Positions 52,628 through 61,209 of a stretch of 64,000 bases of DNA are shown here, one piece after another. How positions within the stretch are numbered: position 1 is the stretch's first letter; every line of letters begins with the position of its first letter. The DNA is from [Pasteurella] aerogenes (GTDB lineage Bacteria > Pseudomonadota > Gammaproteobacteria > Enterobacterales > Pasteurellaceae), in assembly GCA_900637275.1 (NCBI GenBank), contig LR134362.1, forward strand, positions 372,001 through 436,000, read 5' to 3'. Under the pieces are notes generated by a model that made no database searches, had not been told where the DNA came from, and saw only the letters and a program-made list of their open reading frames with translations. A program made the position numbers and the translations under genes.

Positions 52628-54557
52628 ACAATATGAGTTTTCAGACATAGCAGAATATATAACTACCAAAATTGATATAACCAGCATCGAACAAGATAAA
52701 TATATTTCTACTGATAATATGTTGGCAAATTTTGGTGGTGTTTCTATTGCAGATAGTTTACCTGCTACGGAGCGATGTAACTCTTTTAAAAAGAGAGATA
52801 TTTTATTTTCTAATATAAGAACATATTTTAAAAAAGTTTGGTTTGCTGGGTTTGATGGTGGGTGTTCTGCTGATGTACTTGTTATTAGAAGCAAAAATGA
52901 AGAAATTGTTTTAAATGAATTTTTATATTTGCTTATTTGTTCAGAAGAATTTATTAATTTTACAATTGCATCATCTAATGGGGCAAAAATGCCGAGAGGT
53001 GATAAAAATGCAATTAAGAAATATGTTTTTAATATTCCAAATATTGAATATCAAAAACAGTGTATTGCTCAATACTTTAATTTAAATAAAAAAATCCAAC
53101 TCAACACCCAAATCAACCAAACCCTAGAACAAATTGCCCAAACGATTTTTAAAAGCTGGTTTATTGCTTTTGACCCCGTTCACGCCAAAGCCAACGCACT
53201 GGCAAGCGGGCAAACCTTGGAGCAAGCCACCCAAGCGGCAATGGCGGTGATCAGTGGTAAAAACACGCAAGAATTACACCGCTTGCAGACGGCAAATCCC
53301 GAACAATACCAACAACTATGGGAAATCGCAGAGGCATTTCCGAGTGGGGTTGATGAAGAGGGAGTGCCGAGGGGGTGGGAGAGTAAGCCGTTATCAGATT
53401 TTGGGCAAATTGTTTGTGGAAAAACACCCTCAAAATCAAAATCTGAATTTTACGGCAATGAAATTCCATTCATTAAAATTCCAGATATGCACAATAGCGT
53501 TTTTACAACAAAAACTGCAGATAGTTTAAGTAGATTTGGAGCAGATAGCCAAAAAAATAAATATATTCCAAGGGGAAGTATTTGTGTTAGTTGTATTGCA
53601 ACTGTGGGACTGGTCTCTATTGCGGCAAGAAACTCGCAAACTAACCAACAAATTAACTCAATTATTCCGAATAATATGATTTGGTCTGAATATTTATATT
53701 TAGCATTATCACAACCATTTATGAAAAAGAAAATGGTAGATTTGGCAAGTGGTGGTAGTGCCACATTAAATATGAATACAACAACATTTTCTAAAATAGA
53801 AATTATCAAACCTGATAATACTTTGATTTTTAAATTTTGGGAGAAAGTTTATGATTTATTTCAAGCTATTTTCTACAATGATTTAGAAAATGAAAGATTG
53901 CAAGTTATTCGAGATGAATTATTGCCGAAGTTGTTGAGTGGAGAAGATATTATGAATTATGAAGGTAGAATAAGAAATTTGGCTCTAACAATTTATGAAG
54001 AGATCAAAATAGCTAACCATTATTTACAAGAATGGTATGTAATGTGTGAAGAAGATAATAAAACTAATGGGGATGTTTATAAAAAACATTACTTTTCTAT
54101 TGCATTTATTAAAAATGCCTATTTAGAAAAAGCCATTTTGTTACTGGGAAAAATATTTTCTGGTGATGATATTTCTCTTTTAAAATTAAGAGAAAATACT
54201 AATAACTATCTAAATAATAATGGAAAAGAACTTGTTGATGGATTGGGTAAATTAAAACCTGAGGTGCAGAAAATTATAGACGGTATAAAAACTATTAGAG
54301 ATAAGGCAATCGCACACTCGGACGGTATAAATAGTATGGAAAAATGGTATGGTGAAGCTAATGTTTCAAAAACAGATTTAGATAATTTAATAAATCATAC
54401 GTTATGGTTTATTGAAGAATTAATGTGCAAAGCGGATATTGATTTAGGTAAAAAATTAACTTTGCCTTATGTAAAAGATATGGGAATAAAGCAGATTTAT
54501 AATTGTTTGTCGAAAAATGAAGACGCTGATTTTGATATGTATATTAATGCTTTTTAA
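52617..54557 (+). CDS. hsdS: Type I specificity subunit HsdS fused to a C-terminal HEPN-like (AbiU2-like) domain
   Basis: Residues 1-445 are a normal HsdS: a first target-recognition domain (about 1-150), the first central helix LNTQINQTLEQIAQTIFKSWF (about 158-180, in pieces), a second recognition domain (about 245-400), and a second conserved helix ending RDELLPKLLSGED (about 432-444). The frame continues for 201 more residues from M446. This part is helical, with the motif RDKAIAH giving R561 and H567, an R-x5-H of HEPN ribonuclease type, and it resembles AbiU2-like abortive-infection domains. HsdS proteins normally end soon after the second repeat. GGAG at 53940-53943 sits 8 bases before the M446 ATG, so internal initiation is possible. 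The two recognition domains and the extension are AT-rich. The start overlaps the hsdM stop by 11 bases. Confidence 0.85.
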   Translation: MKFKQYEFSDIAEYITTKIDITSIEQDKYISTDNMLANFGGVSIADSLPATERCNSFKKRDILFSNIRTYFKKVWFAGFDGGCSADVLVIRSKNEEIVLNEFLYLLICSEEFINFTIASSNGAKMPRGDKNAIKKYVFNIPNIEYQKQCIAQYFNLNKKIQLNTQINQTLEQIAQTIFKSWFIAFDPVHAKANALASGQTLEQATQAAMAVISGKNTQELHRLQTANPEQYQQLWEIAEAFPSGVDEEGVPRGWESKPLSDFGQIVCGKTPSKSKSEFYGNEIPFIKIPDMHNSVFTTKTADSLSRFGADSQKNKYIPRGSICVSCIATVGLVSIAARNSQTNQQINSIIPNNMIWSEYLYLALSQPFMKKKMVDLASGGSATLNMNTTTFSKIEIIKPDNTLIFKFWEKVYDLFQAIFYNDLENERLQVIRDELLPKLLSGEDIMNYEGRIRNLALTIYEEIKIANHYLQEWYVMCEEDNKTNGDVYKKHYFSIAFIKNAYLEKAILLLGKIFSGDDISLLKLRENTNNYLNNNGKELVDGLGKLKPEVQKIIDGIKTIRDKAIAHSDGINSMEKWYGEANVSKTDLDNLINHTLWFIEELMCKADIDLGKKLTLPYVKDMGIKQIYNCLSKNEDADFDMYINAF

Positions 54558-54624
54558 GAAGGAATAAATTTAGGTAAGTCTTTATAAAGCGGTAACATTC
54601 CCACAAAATTTTGCAAACCCGACA

Positions 54625-54672
54625 GCGACTTTGTCGCAATCGGTTAAGCATAATTGGGTGGCGTTGCCACCC
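54625..54672 (+). other. Two small hairpins downstream of hsdS
   Basis: GCGAC/GTCGC at 54625-54637 (TTT loop) and GGGTGGC/GCCACCC at 54656-54672 (GTT loop) lie between the hsdS stop and REP-like cluster 2. No T run follows, so they are not canonical terminators. The 54558-54678 stretch has no other gene. Confidence 0.4.
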
Positions 54673-54678
54673 GTGGTT

Positions 54679-54770
54679 GTAGGGACACACTGCGTGTGTC
54701 CGCAGGGTGTTAATCAAATCAACAATGTGTCGAAAAACATTGATAACGGACACACGCAGTGTGTCCCTAC
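54679..54770. repeat. REP-like inverted pair, cluster 2, downstream of the RAYT
   Basis: A + strand copy at 54679-54701 (GTAG, then GGACACAC, TGC, GTGTGTCC) and a - strand copy at 54748-54770 face each other 46 bases apart, a BIME-like layout. The - strand copy continues as TTATCAATGTTTTTC, like cluster 1. The RAYT stop is 43 bases beyond. Confidence 0.88.
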
Positions 54771-54813
54771 GGGTTGATTGGGTTTAATTAAATTTTGTAT
54801 GTTCAAAAAATAT

Positions 54814-55308
54814 TTATTCATAAAAATAATCTTGTTCCCATTGTATAACATTGTTCTGGATATAATCATAAATAAAATTGAATGCTTTTTCGGAACGAAT
54901 AATGTGTTCGTGGAAACGGGGTTGCCATTTAAATGGAATTTGATTTTTAATGGCAAAACTGGTTAATGATGATTTTATTCCGCGAACAATGGAGGATAAA
55001 TTGTTGCTTTGTCCGTTACCGAAATAATGTTGATGTTTGTCTGTATCACTGTTTATGGTGATGATTAAATGAAAATGGTTTGGCATTACGGTAAAAATAG
55101 GTATTTCGATAAATTGATTTTGTCTTAAATTTATTGTGTCTTGAATGATATTTTGTAATTGTTTACCTAATGTTGTTAATTGTATTGTTTGATTTTGAAT
55201 TTCACCAAAATAATGAATTTTATTTTGGGTACAAACGGTTACAAAATAACAGCCATTTTGATAGGTATCCCATTTTACACGGACGGATTTGCGATTTGGA
55301 TAATTCAT
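54814..55308 (-). CDS. REP-associated tyrosine transposase (RAYT, Y1_Tnp/TnpA_REP family)
   Basis: A 164-residue Y1/HUH-type protein. VMPNHFHLIITI (about 74-85) contains the H78-F-H80 metal-binding motif of IS200-like enzymes, and the C-terminal RFHEHIIRSEKAFNFIYDYIQNN (about 131-153) is typical of RAYTs, with Y149 (or Y147) as likely nucleophile. AGGAG lies 7 bases before the start. RAYTs are domesticated single-copy relatives of IS200/IS605 TnpA that act on REP palindromes. REP-like copies lie within 17 bases upstream and 44 bases downstream. It sits between hsdS and hsdR, opposite to both. Confidence 0.93.
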   Translation of the reverse strand: MNYPNRKSVRVKWDTYQNGCYFVTVCTQNKIHYFGEIQNQTIQLTTLGKQLQNIIQDTINLRQNQFIEIPIFTVMPNHFHLIITINSDTDKHQHYFGNGQSNNLSSIVRGIKSSLTSFAIKNQIPFKWQPRFHEHIIRSEKAFNFIYDYIQNNVIQWEQDYFYE

Positions 55309-55324
55309 CAGTATCTCCTAAAAC

Positions 55325-55429
55325 GGACACACGCAGTGTGTCCCTACGGGTTGATTTGTAATGTAATGGACACACGCAGTGTGTCCCTATGGGTTGATTT
55401 GTAATGTAACGGACACACTGCGTGTGTCC
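55325..55429. repeat. REP-like cluster 3: tandem 43-bp units between RAYT and hsdR
   Basis: Two direct 43-bp units begin at 55325 and 55368. Each is GGACACAC, GCA, GTGTGTCC followed by CTAC (second: CTAT) and GGGTTGATTTGTAATGTAA. A third palindrome is at 55411-55429 with a TGC loop and no GTAG foot. The first two are on the - strand, in the direction of the RAYT. The cluster begins 16 bases upstream of the RAYT start and may contain its promoter. Confidence 0.88.
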
Positions 55430-55552
55430 GCCAACGAATTTCATTCAACGAAAATTGGAACAAATTTTGATGGAACCAAACACATTCCATCAACCATCAA
55501 AAATCATTTTTTCGATCTGTGTCGAAAAAATAAAATGAAAAAGGAAAAAACA

Positions 55553-58500
55553 ATGCTCATCAACGAAAACACCATTGAACAAGCCTGTTTGCGATTTTTG
55601 CAGGAATTGGGTTGGGATTATACGCACGGTTCGACCATCAATGCCGATGGGGAAAATCCTTGGCGGTTGCGGACGGACGAGGTGGTGTTTCGTTCGGTGT
55701 TGCGTGAGGCGGTGGAGCGGTTAAATCCGCAGTTGCCGTCTGCCACGGTGGACGAAGTGGTGGCGTTGGTGTGCAAAACGGATATTACGGATTTAACGGG
55801 GCGTAATCAGCAAGCCTATCGCTATTTGCGTGAGGGCGTTCGGGTGGAGTATCGGGAAAATGATGAGCAAAAGGTGGAGTTTGCCCGTTTGATTGATTTT
55901 CAACAGCCAAGCCTGAACCGTTTTGATGTGGTGAACCAGCTGACGATTTTGGGGCGGAAGGGTAATCGCCGTCCTGATGTGATTTGTTATATCAATGGCT
56001 TGCCTGTGGTGGTGTTGGAGCTGAAAAATCCCTTGAAAGAGAATGCGGATTTGCCACAGGCGTTTAATCAGTTGCAGACGTATAAGCAGGAAATCGGCGA
56101 TCTGTTTGTGTATAACCAAGCCCTTGTGATCAGCGATGGTATTTTGGCGAAGGTCGGTTCACTCACGGCAGATTTGGAGCGGTTTACCCCTTGGCGTGTG
56201 GTGGACGAGAAGAACAAGCAACGTATTTCCTTTGAACACGAGTTGGAAGGCTTGGTGCGTGGTTTGCTTAATCCAGCGAGTTTGTTGGATTATATCCAGA
56301 ATTTTATTGTGTTTGAGCAAACCTCAAGCGGTCGTTTGGTGAAGAAAATTGCCGCTTATCATCAATTCTACGGTGTAAATGAAGCGGTGGATTGTACGCT
56401 GTGGGCGGCGAGCGAGCAGGGCAATGGCAAAATCGGGGTGATGTGGCATACACAAGGTTCGGGCAAGTCGTTGTCGATGTTGTTTTATGCGGGCAAATTG
56501 TTGTCGCAAGCGGAGTTACGCAACCCGACCATTGTGGTCGTTACCGACCGCAATGATTTGGACGGTCAGCTTTATGCCACCTTTTCAGGCGGTCAGGCGT
56601 TAATTCGTCAGCAACCTGTGCAAGCAGACGGCAGAGAGGCGTTGCGTGAAGAACTTGCCAAGCGTGAAACAGGCGGTGTGATTTTTACCACTATTCAGAA
56701 ATTCGGTTTGCAAGAGGGCGAGCAGGCTCACCCTGTGTTAAACGAACGACACAATATTATTGTGATCAGCGATGAGGCTCACCGTTCGCAATATGGTTTT
56801 AGCCAAAGTGTGAAACTGAACGATAAAAACTGCACAGGGACATATCGTGTCGGCTATGCAAAACATTTGCGTGATGCCTTGCCAAATGCCTCTTTTATTG
56901 GCTTTACTGGCACGCCGATTAGTCTTGAAGATAAAGATACCCAAGCGGTATTTGGCAAATATGTGTCAATTTATGACTTTGATGATGCAGTGAAAGATGG
57001 GGCAACGGTGCCGTTATCTTATGAACCGCGTCAAATTAAGATTGATGCGAGTAGTGACTTTGAAAATGCAGTGAAAGAAGCACAAGATTTATTTGTTGAA
57101 GATGAAAATTCCTACCGTTTCCGTTTGCGTGAGACGTTGATGGGAACAGATGAGCGTTTGCAACGCCTTGCTGAAGATTTTGTGCAACATTTTGAGCAAC
57201 GTAGTGCTTTAGTAGAAAGTAAGGCAATGTTGGTGACGATGAGTCGTCAAATTTGTGTGAAATTGTATGAAAAAATCACCGCACTTCGTCCCGAGTGGCA
57301 TAGTAATGATGTGAATGAAGGGGTGATTAAAATTGTGATGACGGGTTCGGCAGACGATTCTGATGAAATTCAAAGGCATATTTATTCTGCGCAAGATAAA
57401 AAGCTGTTGGAACGCCGTTTTAAAGATCCTGACGATCCGCTGAAAATTGTGATTGTGCGTGATATGTGGCTAACAGGTTTTGATGCCCCTTGTTGTAATA
57501 CCATTTATATCGATAAACCAATGCGTGGACATAATTTAATGCAGGCGATTGCACGCGTAAACCGTGTGTTCCGCAATAAAAGCCGTGAAAATGGCGGTTT
57601 GATTGTGGATTATGTAGGTATTGTGGAAGAACTGAAAGAAGCGAAATTGGAATATTCGCGTGCAAACGGTAAAGGCGAAATTATCGTGGATATTGCGAAA
57701 GTGAAAGCCAAGATGCTGGAATATTTCGACATTATTCGTGTGCTATTTGCAACACCTGTGAAAGGTGAAAGTTTTAAACTGAATGATGTGTTGCAGTTAG
57801 AAGATGAAACAGCGTTGTTCCATCAAATTATGTTGGGTGGCAACCATATTATTGGGTTAGATCATCAAGAAAATAAAAACCAAAGTGATCGCACTTCTTC
57901 AGAAAATTCTCGCCGCAAAGTCTTTTTGAATGCGGTTCGTAGTGCGAAAAAGGGGTATTGTTTGTGTGGGACTTTACCTAGTGTCAAGACATATGAGAAA
58001 GAGCTTGCCTTTTATGATGCTGTGCGTGCGATTATTGCGAAACGTTCGCCAGGCGATAAAACCAATATGGCAGATCGTCAATTGAAATTGGTAGGGCTAA
58101 TCAATCGGGCTGTGCAGGCAGATGGTGCTGTGAATTTGTTGGATATGTTACATCGCGACCAACCTAATATTAGTTTATTATCTGAAGAATTCTTAGACAA
58201 AGTCGGGAAAAGTAAGACAAAACATCTGTGGTTGCTTGCGGTAGAGCGGTATCTTCGTGCTGAAATTCAGAATAAAGGTGGTGTGAATATTGCGGTACAA
58301 AAGGATTTCGAGCAACGTTTAGCGGAAGCGATGCGTAAATATAATAATCACACCATTAGCATTTTAGATGTGCTTGATGAATTGATTAAGATGGCAAAAG
58401 ATTTCACGGAGCGTTTACAACGTGGTGAAAAATTAGGTTTATCGCCAGCAGAAATTGCCTTTTACGATGCCCTTGCTCGCAATGAAAGTGCGGTACGAGA

Positions 58501-58726
58501 ATTGGGCGATGAAGCCTTGAAAAACTTAGCAAAAGCGATTACGGATAAATTACGCAAATCCGCCACCATTGACTGGCAATACAAAGAAGCGGTGCGTGCA
58601 AAAATGCGAAACTTGGTGCGTGTTACGCTGAGATTATTCAAATATCCACCGGATAAATGCGATGAGGCAATCCAATTTGTGTTGGAACAAGCGGAAGTGA
58701 TTGCGGATGAATTGACGAATGGATAA
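55553..58726 (+). CDS. hsdR: Type I restriction endonuclease/translocase subunit HsdR
   Basis: HsdR translocates and cuts unmodified DNA as part of HsdR2-M2-S. ATG 55553 has AAGGA 9 bases upstream and gives 1057 residues, normal for the family. The frame is open 58 codons further up, into REP cluster 3 (other ATG codons at 55535 and 55379), but that part is not HsdR-like. The PD-ExK nuclease site is D142, E156 and K158 (RPDV...VLELKNP). Walker A is TQGSGKS (K305), the DEAH box is 407-410, and GFTGTP follows; the C-terminal helical region binds HsdM. It contains uptake signals near 57282 and 58490. Confidence 0.93.
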   Translation: MLINENTIEQACLRFLQELGWDYTHGSTINADGENPWRLRTDEVVFRSVLREAVERLNPQLPSATVDEVVALVCKTDITDLTGRNQQAYRYLREGVRVEYRENDEQKVEFARLIDFQQPSLNRFDVVNQLTILGRKGNRRPDVICYINGLPVVVLELKNPLKENADLPQAFNQLQTYKQEIGDLFVYNQALVISDGILAKVGSLTADLERFTPWRVVDEKNKQRISFEHELEGLVRGLLNPASLLDYIQNFIVFEQTSSGRLVKKIAAYHQFYGVNEAVDCTLWAASEQGNGKIGVMWHTQGSGKSLSMLFYAGKLLSQAELRNPTIVVVTDRNDLDGQLYATFSGGQALIRQQPVQADGREALREELAKRETGGVIFTTIQKFGLQEGEQAHPVLNERHNIIVISDEAHRSQYGFSQSVKLNDKNCTGTYRVGYAKHLRDALPNASFIGFTGTPISLEDKDTQAVFGKYVSIYDFDDAVKDGATVPLSYEPRQIKIDASSDFENAVKEAQDLFVEDENSYRFRLRETLMGTDERLQRLAEDFVQHFEQRSALVESKAMLVTMSRQICVKLYEKITALRPEWHSNDVNEGVIKIVMTGSADDSDEIQRHIYSAQDKKLLERRFKDPDDPLKIVIVRDMWLTGFDAPCCNTIYIDKPMRGHNLMQAIARVNRVFRNKSRENGGLIVDYVGIVEELKEAKLEYSRANGKGEIIVDIAKVKAKMLEYFDIIRVLFATPVKGESFKLNDVLQLEDETALFHQIMLGGNHIIGLDHQENKNQSDRTSSENSRRKVFLNAVRSAKKGYCLCGTLPSVKTYEKELAFYDAVRAIIAKRSPGDKTNMADRQLKLVGLINRAVQADGAVNLLDMLHRDQPNISLLSEEFLDKVGKSKTKHLWLLAVERYLRAEIQNKGGVNIAVQKDFEQRLAEAMRKYNNHTISILDVLDELIKMAKDFTERLQRGEKLGLSPAEIAFYDALARNESAVRELGDEALKNLAKAITDKLRKSATIDWQYKEAVRAKMRNLVRVTLRLFKYPPDKCDEAIQFVLEQAEVIADELTNG

Positions 58727-58761
58727 ACTACAAGTTCTATCAAAATAATAAGGACCTTCGT

Positions 58762-60018
58762 ATGCCATTTACCAACATCCCCAACAAAGGCTTTATTTCC
58801 TTGGCGCAAACTAAACCTCTTTGTCGAGTAAGAACTGTTACCCTGTTTTTGTCGCTCAATGCGGAGCAAAAAAGTTGGGCGGAGGCGTTAAAACTTGCTA
58901 AACAAGAGTTTGATTTATTAGTGCCAGCTATTCAACACAAAGGCTATGAGGTACAATCAATCCGAATTGTCACTAATCCTTTTGGCGAGTATTTAGATTT
59001 AACTTCTCTTGAAAGCGCAAAAGCGGGGTTAGCTTATTTGAAATCCTTGTTATTGCAACTTAATGACAGCGGATTACGTATTCGTTTTGCCATTGGTGAG
59101 GCGAAAACTGCACAAGAAATTGCGATCTTACCTGAATTAATCGCAGATTATGGTGATTTATGTAATGCCTGTGTCAATGTAGAATTAGATCAAAATGGTG
59201 TCCTTGATAATGCCTTAATTGTGCAATCTGCACAAGCGGTCAAAAAAATTGCAGAAATTACGCCGCGTGGTGAAGGTAATTTTAACTTTACTGTCAATTT
59301 TAATTGCAAACCGTTTATCCCTTATTTCCCCGCAGGTTATCATCGCAGTGATGTGCCAAATAGTTTTGTCATTGGGTTTGAAACACCTGATTTGTTGGTG
59401 GAAGTGCTGAAAAATGTACCGAAAACTGACCATAACCAATTTTTTAACGATTGCTACCAAACCATGTCACAGGTTTTGCAGTATCACGTAGATGAAGTCT
59501 TAGAGGTGTTAAAAAATGTGCCATTAACCGGTAATTTTCAATTTGCTGGGATAGATAGTTCAGCCGCACCTTCTAAAAATTGTGCCTCGATGACGGAACT
59601 CTATGAATTAATGGGCGTGCCATTTTTTGGGGCGGCAGGCACGGTGGAAGTTTCCGCATTATTAACTCGTGTGTTTAAATCTATCCAAAACGTTCCGCTT
59701 GTTGGCTTTTCAGGCTTAATGCTAGCGGTGGTCGAAGATTTAGGGCTTGCAAAAGGAACAGAAACCTATCAATATGACATTCGTGCATTGTTAACCAATA
59801 GCGCGGTATGTGGAATTGGGTTAGATACTGTACCCATTCCAGGTAGTGCAACAGTGGCACAAATTTCTGCCTTAATGCGAGATACCGGTACCATGGCATT
59901 CCGTTTGAATAAACCGCTTACCGTAAGGCTTTTTCCAGTGCCAAACCGGGGCGCGGGGGAAATGACTTATTTTGCAAGTGATGATTTATGTAACAGCCGC
60001 ATTTTAGCGGTAGAGTAA
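58762..60018 (+). CDS. DUF711-family protein
   Basis: A 418-residue protein of the DUF711 family (UPF0210-like). LVGFSGLMLAVVEDLGL (about 314-330) and SAVCGIGLDTVPIPG (about 343-357) are the diagnostic segments, and VRTVTLFLSL near the N-terminus fits. No reaction has been assigned to the family to my knowledge; a role in small-molecule metabolism is possible. AAGGA is 8 bases upstream of the ATG. It starts 35 bases after hsdR and ends 19 bases before hisC, so it could be read with either. I saw no uptake signal inside it. Confidence 0.75.
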   Translation: MPFTNIPNKGFISLAQTKPLCRVRTVTLFLSLNAEQKSWAEALKLAKQEFDLLVPAIQHKGYEVQSIRIVTNPFGEYLDLTSLESAKAGLAYLKSLLLQLNDSGLRIRFAIGEAKTAQEIAILPELIADYGDLCNACVNVELDQNGVLDNALIVQSAQAVKKIAEITPRGEGNFNFTVNFNCKPFIPYFPAGYHRSDVPNSFVIGFETPDLLVEVLKNVPKTDHNQFFNDCYQTMSQVLQYHVDEVLEVLKNVPLTGNFQFAGIDSSAAPSKNCASMTELYELMGVPFFGAAGTVEVSALLTRVFKSIQNVPLVGFSGLMLAVVEDLGLAKGTETYQYDIRALLTNSAVCGIGLDTVPIPGSATVAQISALMRDTGTMAFRLNKPLTVRLFPVPNRGAGEMTYFASDDLCNSRILAVE

Positions 60019-60037
60019 TTGAAAAAGGAAAAGAAGT

Positions 60038-61135
60038 ATGCAATTTATCAATATCGCCAATGAGGGTGTGAAAACGTTGGCGCCTTATCAAGCAGGTAAA
60101 CCGATCGAAGAGCTTGAGCGTGAATTAGGTATTTCAGATATTATTAAACTGGCTTCTAATGAAAATCCGTATGGTTTTCCTGAAAGTGCAAAACAGGCAA
60201 TTGTAAAGCAGTTAAATGACCTAACTCGCTATCCTGATGCGAACGGGTTTGAGTTGAAAGCAGTGATTGCAAAAAAATTTGGTGTACAGATTAATCAGAT
60301 TACACTAGGAAACGGTTCAAATGATTTACTTGAATTATTTGCACATACTTTTGCCAGTGAAAAGGATGAAATTATTTATTCGCAATATGCATTTATTGTG
60401 TACCCATTAGTAACTCGTGCGATTAATGCAGTTGCACGTGAGATTCCGGCGAAAGATTGGGGACATGATTTAGCCGCGTTCGCACAAGCGATTAACGAAA
60501 AAACTAAATTAATTTATATTGCCAACCCAAATAACCCGACAGGTAATTTTTTATCTCAAGAGGAAGTAGAAGCCTTTCTAGATAAAGTTCCGGCGAATGT
60601 GATTGTGGTGTTAGATGAAGCTTATACTGAATTTACGGATGCAAAAGAGCGGTTAAATTCTTTTGAGTTAGCGCAAAAATTCCCAAATTTAATTGTTTGC
60701 CGCACCTTATCCAAAGCATATGGACTGGCCGGTTTGCGTATTGGTTATGCAGTATCGCATCCTGAAATTGCCGATTTGCTTAATCGTGTACGTCAACCGT
60801 TTAACTGCAACAGCCTTGCATTGGCAGCAGCGGTTGCGGTGATGCAAGATGATGATTTTATCGAGAAAGTAGCTGAAAATAATCGTCAAGAAATGAAACG
60901 TTATGAAACTTTTTTTAAAGATCATCAATTGGAGTATATTCCATCTAAAGGCAATTTTATTACCGTTGATTTAAAACAACCGGCGCAGCCAATTTATCAA
61001 GCCTTGCTGCATGAAGGTGTGATTGTACGCCCGATTGCAGGTTACGGAATGCCAAATCATTTGCGAGTGAGTATTGGTTTACCACATGAAAATAATCGAT
61101 TTTTCACCGCACTTTGCAAGGTGCTAGGTAAATAA
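60038..61135 (+). CDS. hisC: Histidinol-phosphate aminotransferase
   Basis: A 365-residue class I/II PLP aminotransferase of the HisC type that converts imidazole-acetol phosphate to histidinol phosphate. The SNENPYGFP start (about 39-47), NPNNPTGNFLS (about 164-174) and RTLSKAYGLAGLRIGYAV (about 223-240, with the PLP Lys) are diagnostic. It is the HisC2 type linked with aroA and can also act on aromatic amino acids. It is not in a his operon. A terminator follows. Confidence 0.94.
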   Translation: MQFINIANEGVKTLAPYQAGKPIEELERELGISDIIKLASNENPYGFPESAKQAIVKQLNDLTRYPDANGFELKAVIAKKFGVQINQITLGNGSNDLLELFAHTFASEKDEIIYSQYAFIVYPLVTRAINAVAREIPAKDWGHDLAAFAQAINEKTKLIYIANPNNPTGNFLSQEEVEAFLDKVPANVIVVLDEAYTEFTDAKERLNSFELAQKFPNLIVCRTLSKAYGLAGLRIGYAVSHPEIADLLNRVRQPFNCNSLALAAAVAVMQDDDFIEKVAENNRQEMKRYETFFKDHQLEYIPSKGNFITVDLKQPAQPIYQALLHEGVIVRPIAGYGMPNHLRVSIGLPHENNRFFTALCKVLGK

Positions 61136-61157
61136 TTTGGTGGAAATCTTCTGATAT

Positions 61158-61192
61158 AAAAAAGCGATGAACATTAAATTCATCGCTTTCTT
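61158..61192. terminator. Terminator between convergent hisC and tyrP
   Basis: AAAGCGATGA at 61161-61170 pairs with TCATCGCTTT at 61180-61189, with A and T flanks on both sides. Confidence 0.8.
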
Positions 61193-61209
61193 GTTGGTTA
61201 GTTTAAATA

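Noticed and set aside
54558..54678. Toxin or small protein gene after hsdS
   Set aside because: No frame of useful length with an RBS is present; only two small hairpins are visible.
54814..55308. Transposase gene as an IS200/IS605 insertion sequence
   Set aside because: No tnpB and no typical IS ends are visible, and the C-terminal region and nearby palindromes are of RAYT type. It is better called a domesticated REP transposase.
50703..55429. Repeated GGACACAC...GTGTGTCC units as a CRISPR array
   Set aside because: Spacing is irregular, orientation alternates, spacers are shared between units and no cas genes are present. The GTAG foot and the adjacent RAYT fit REP elements.
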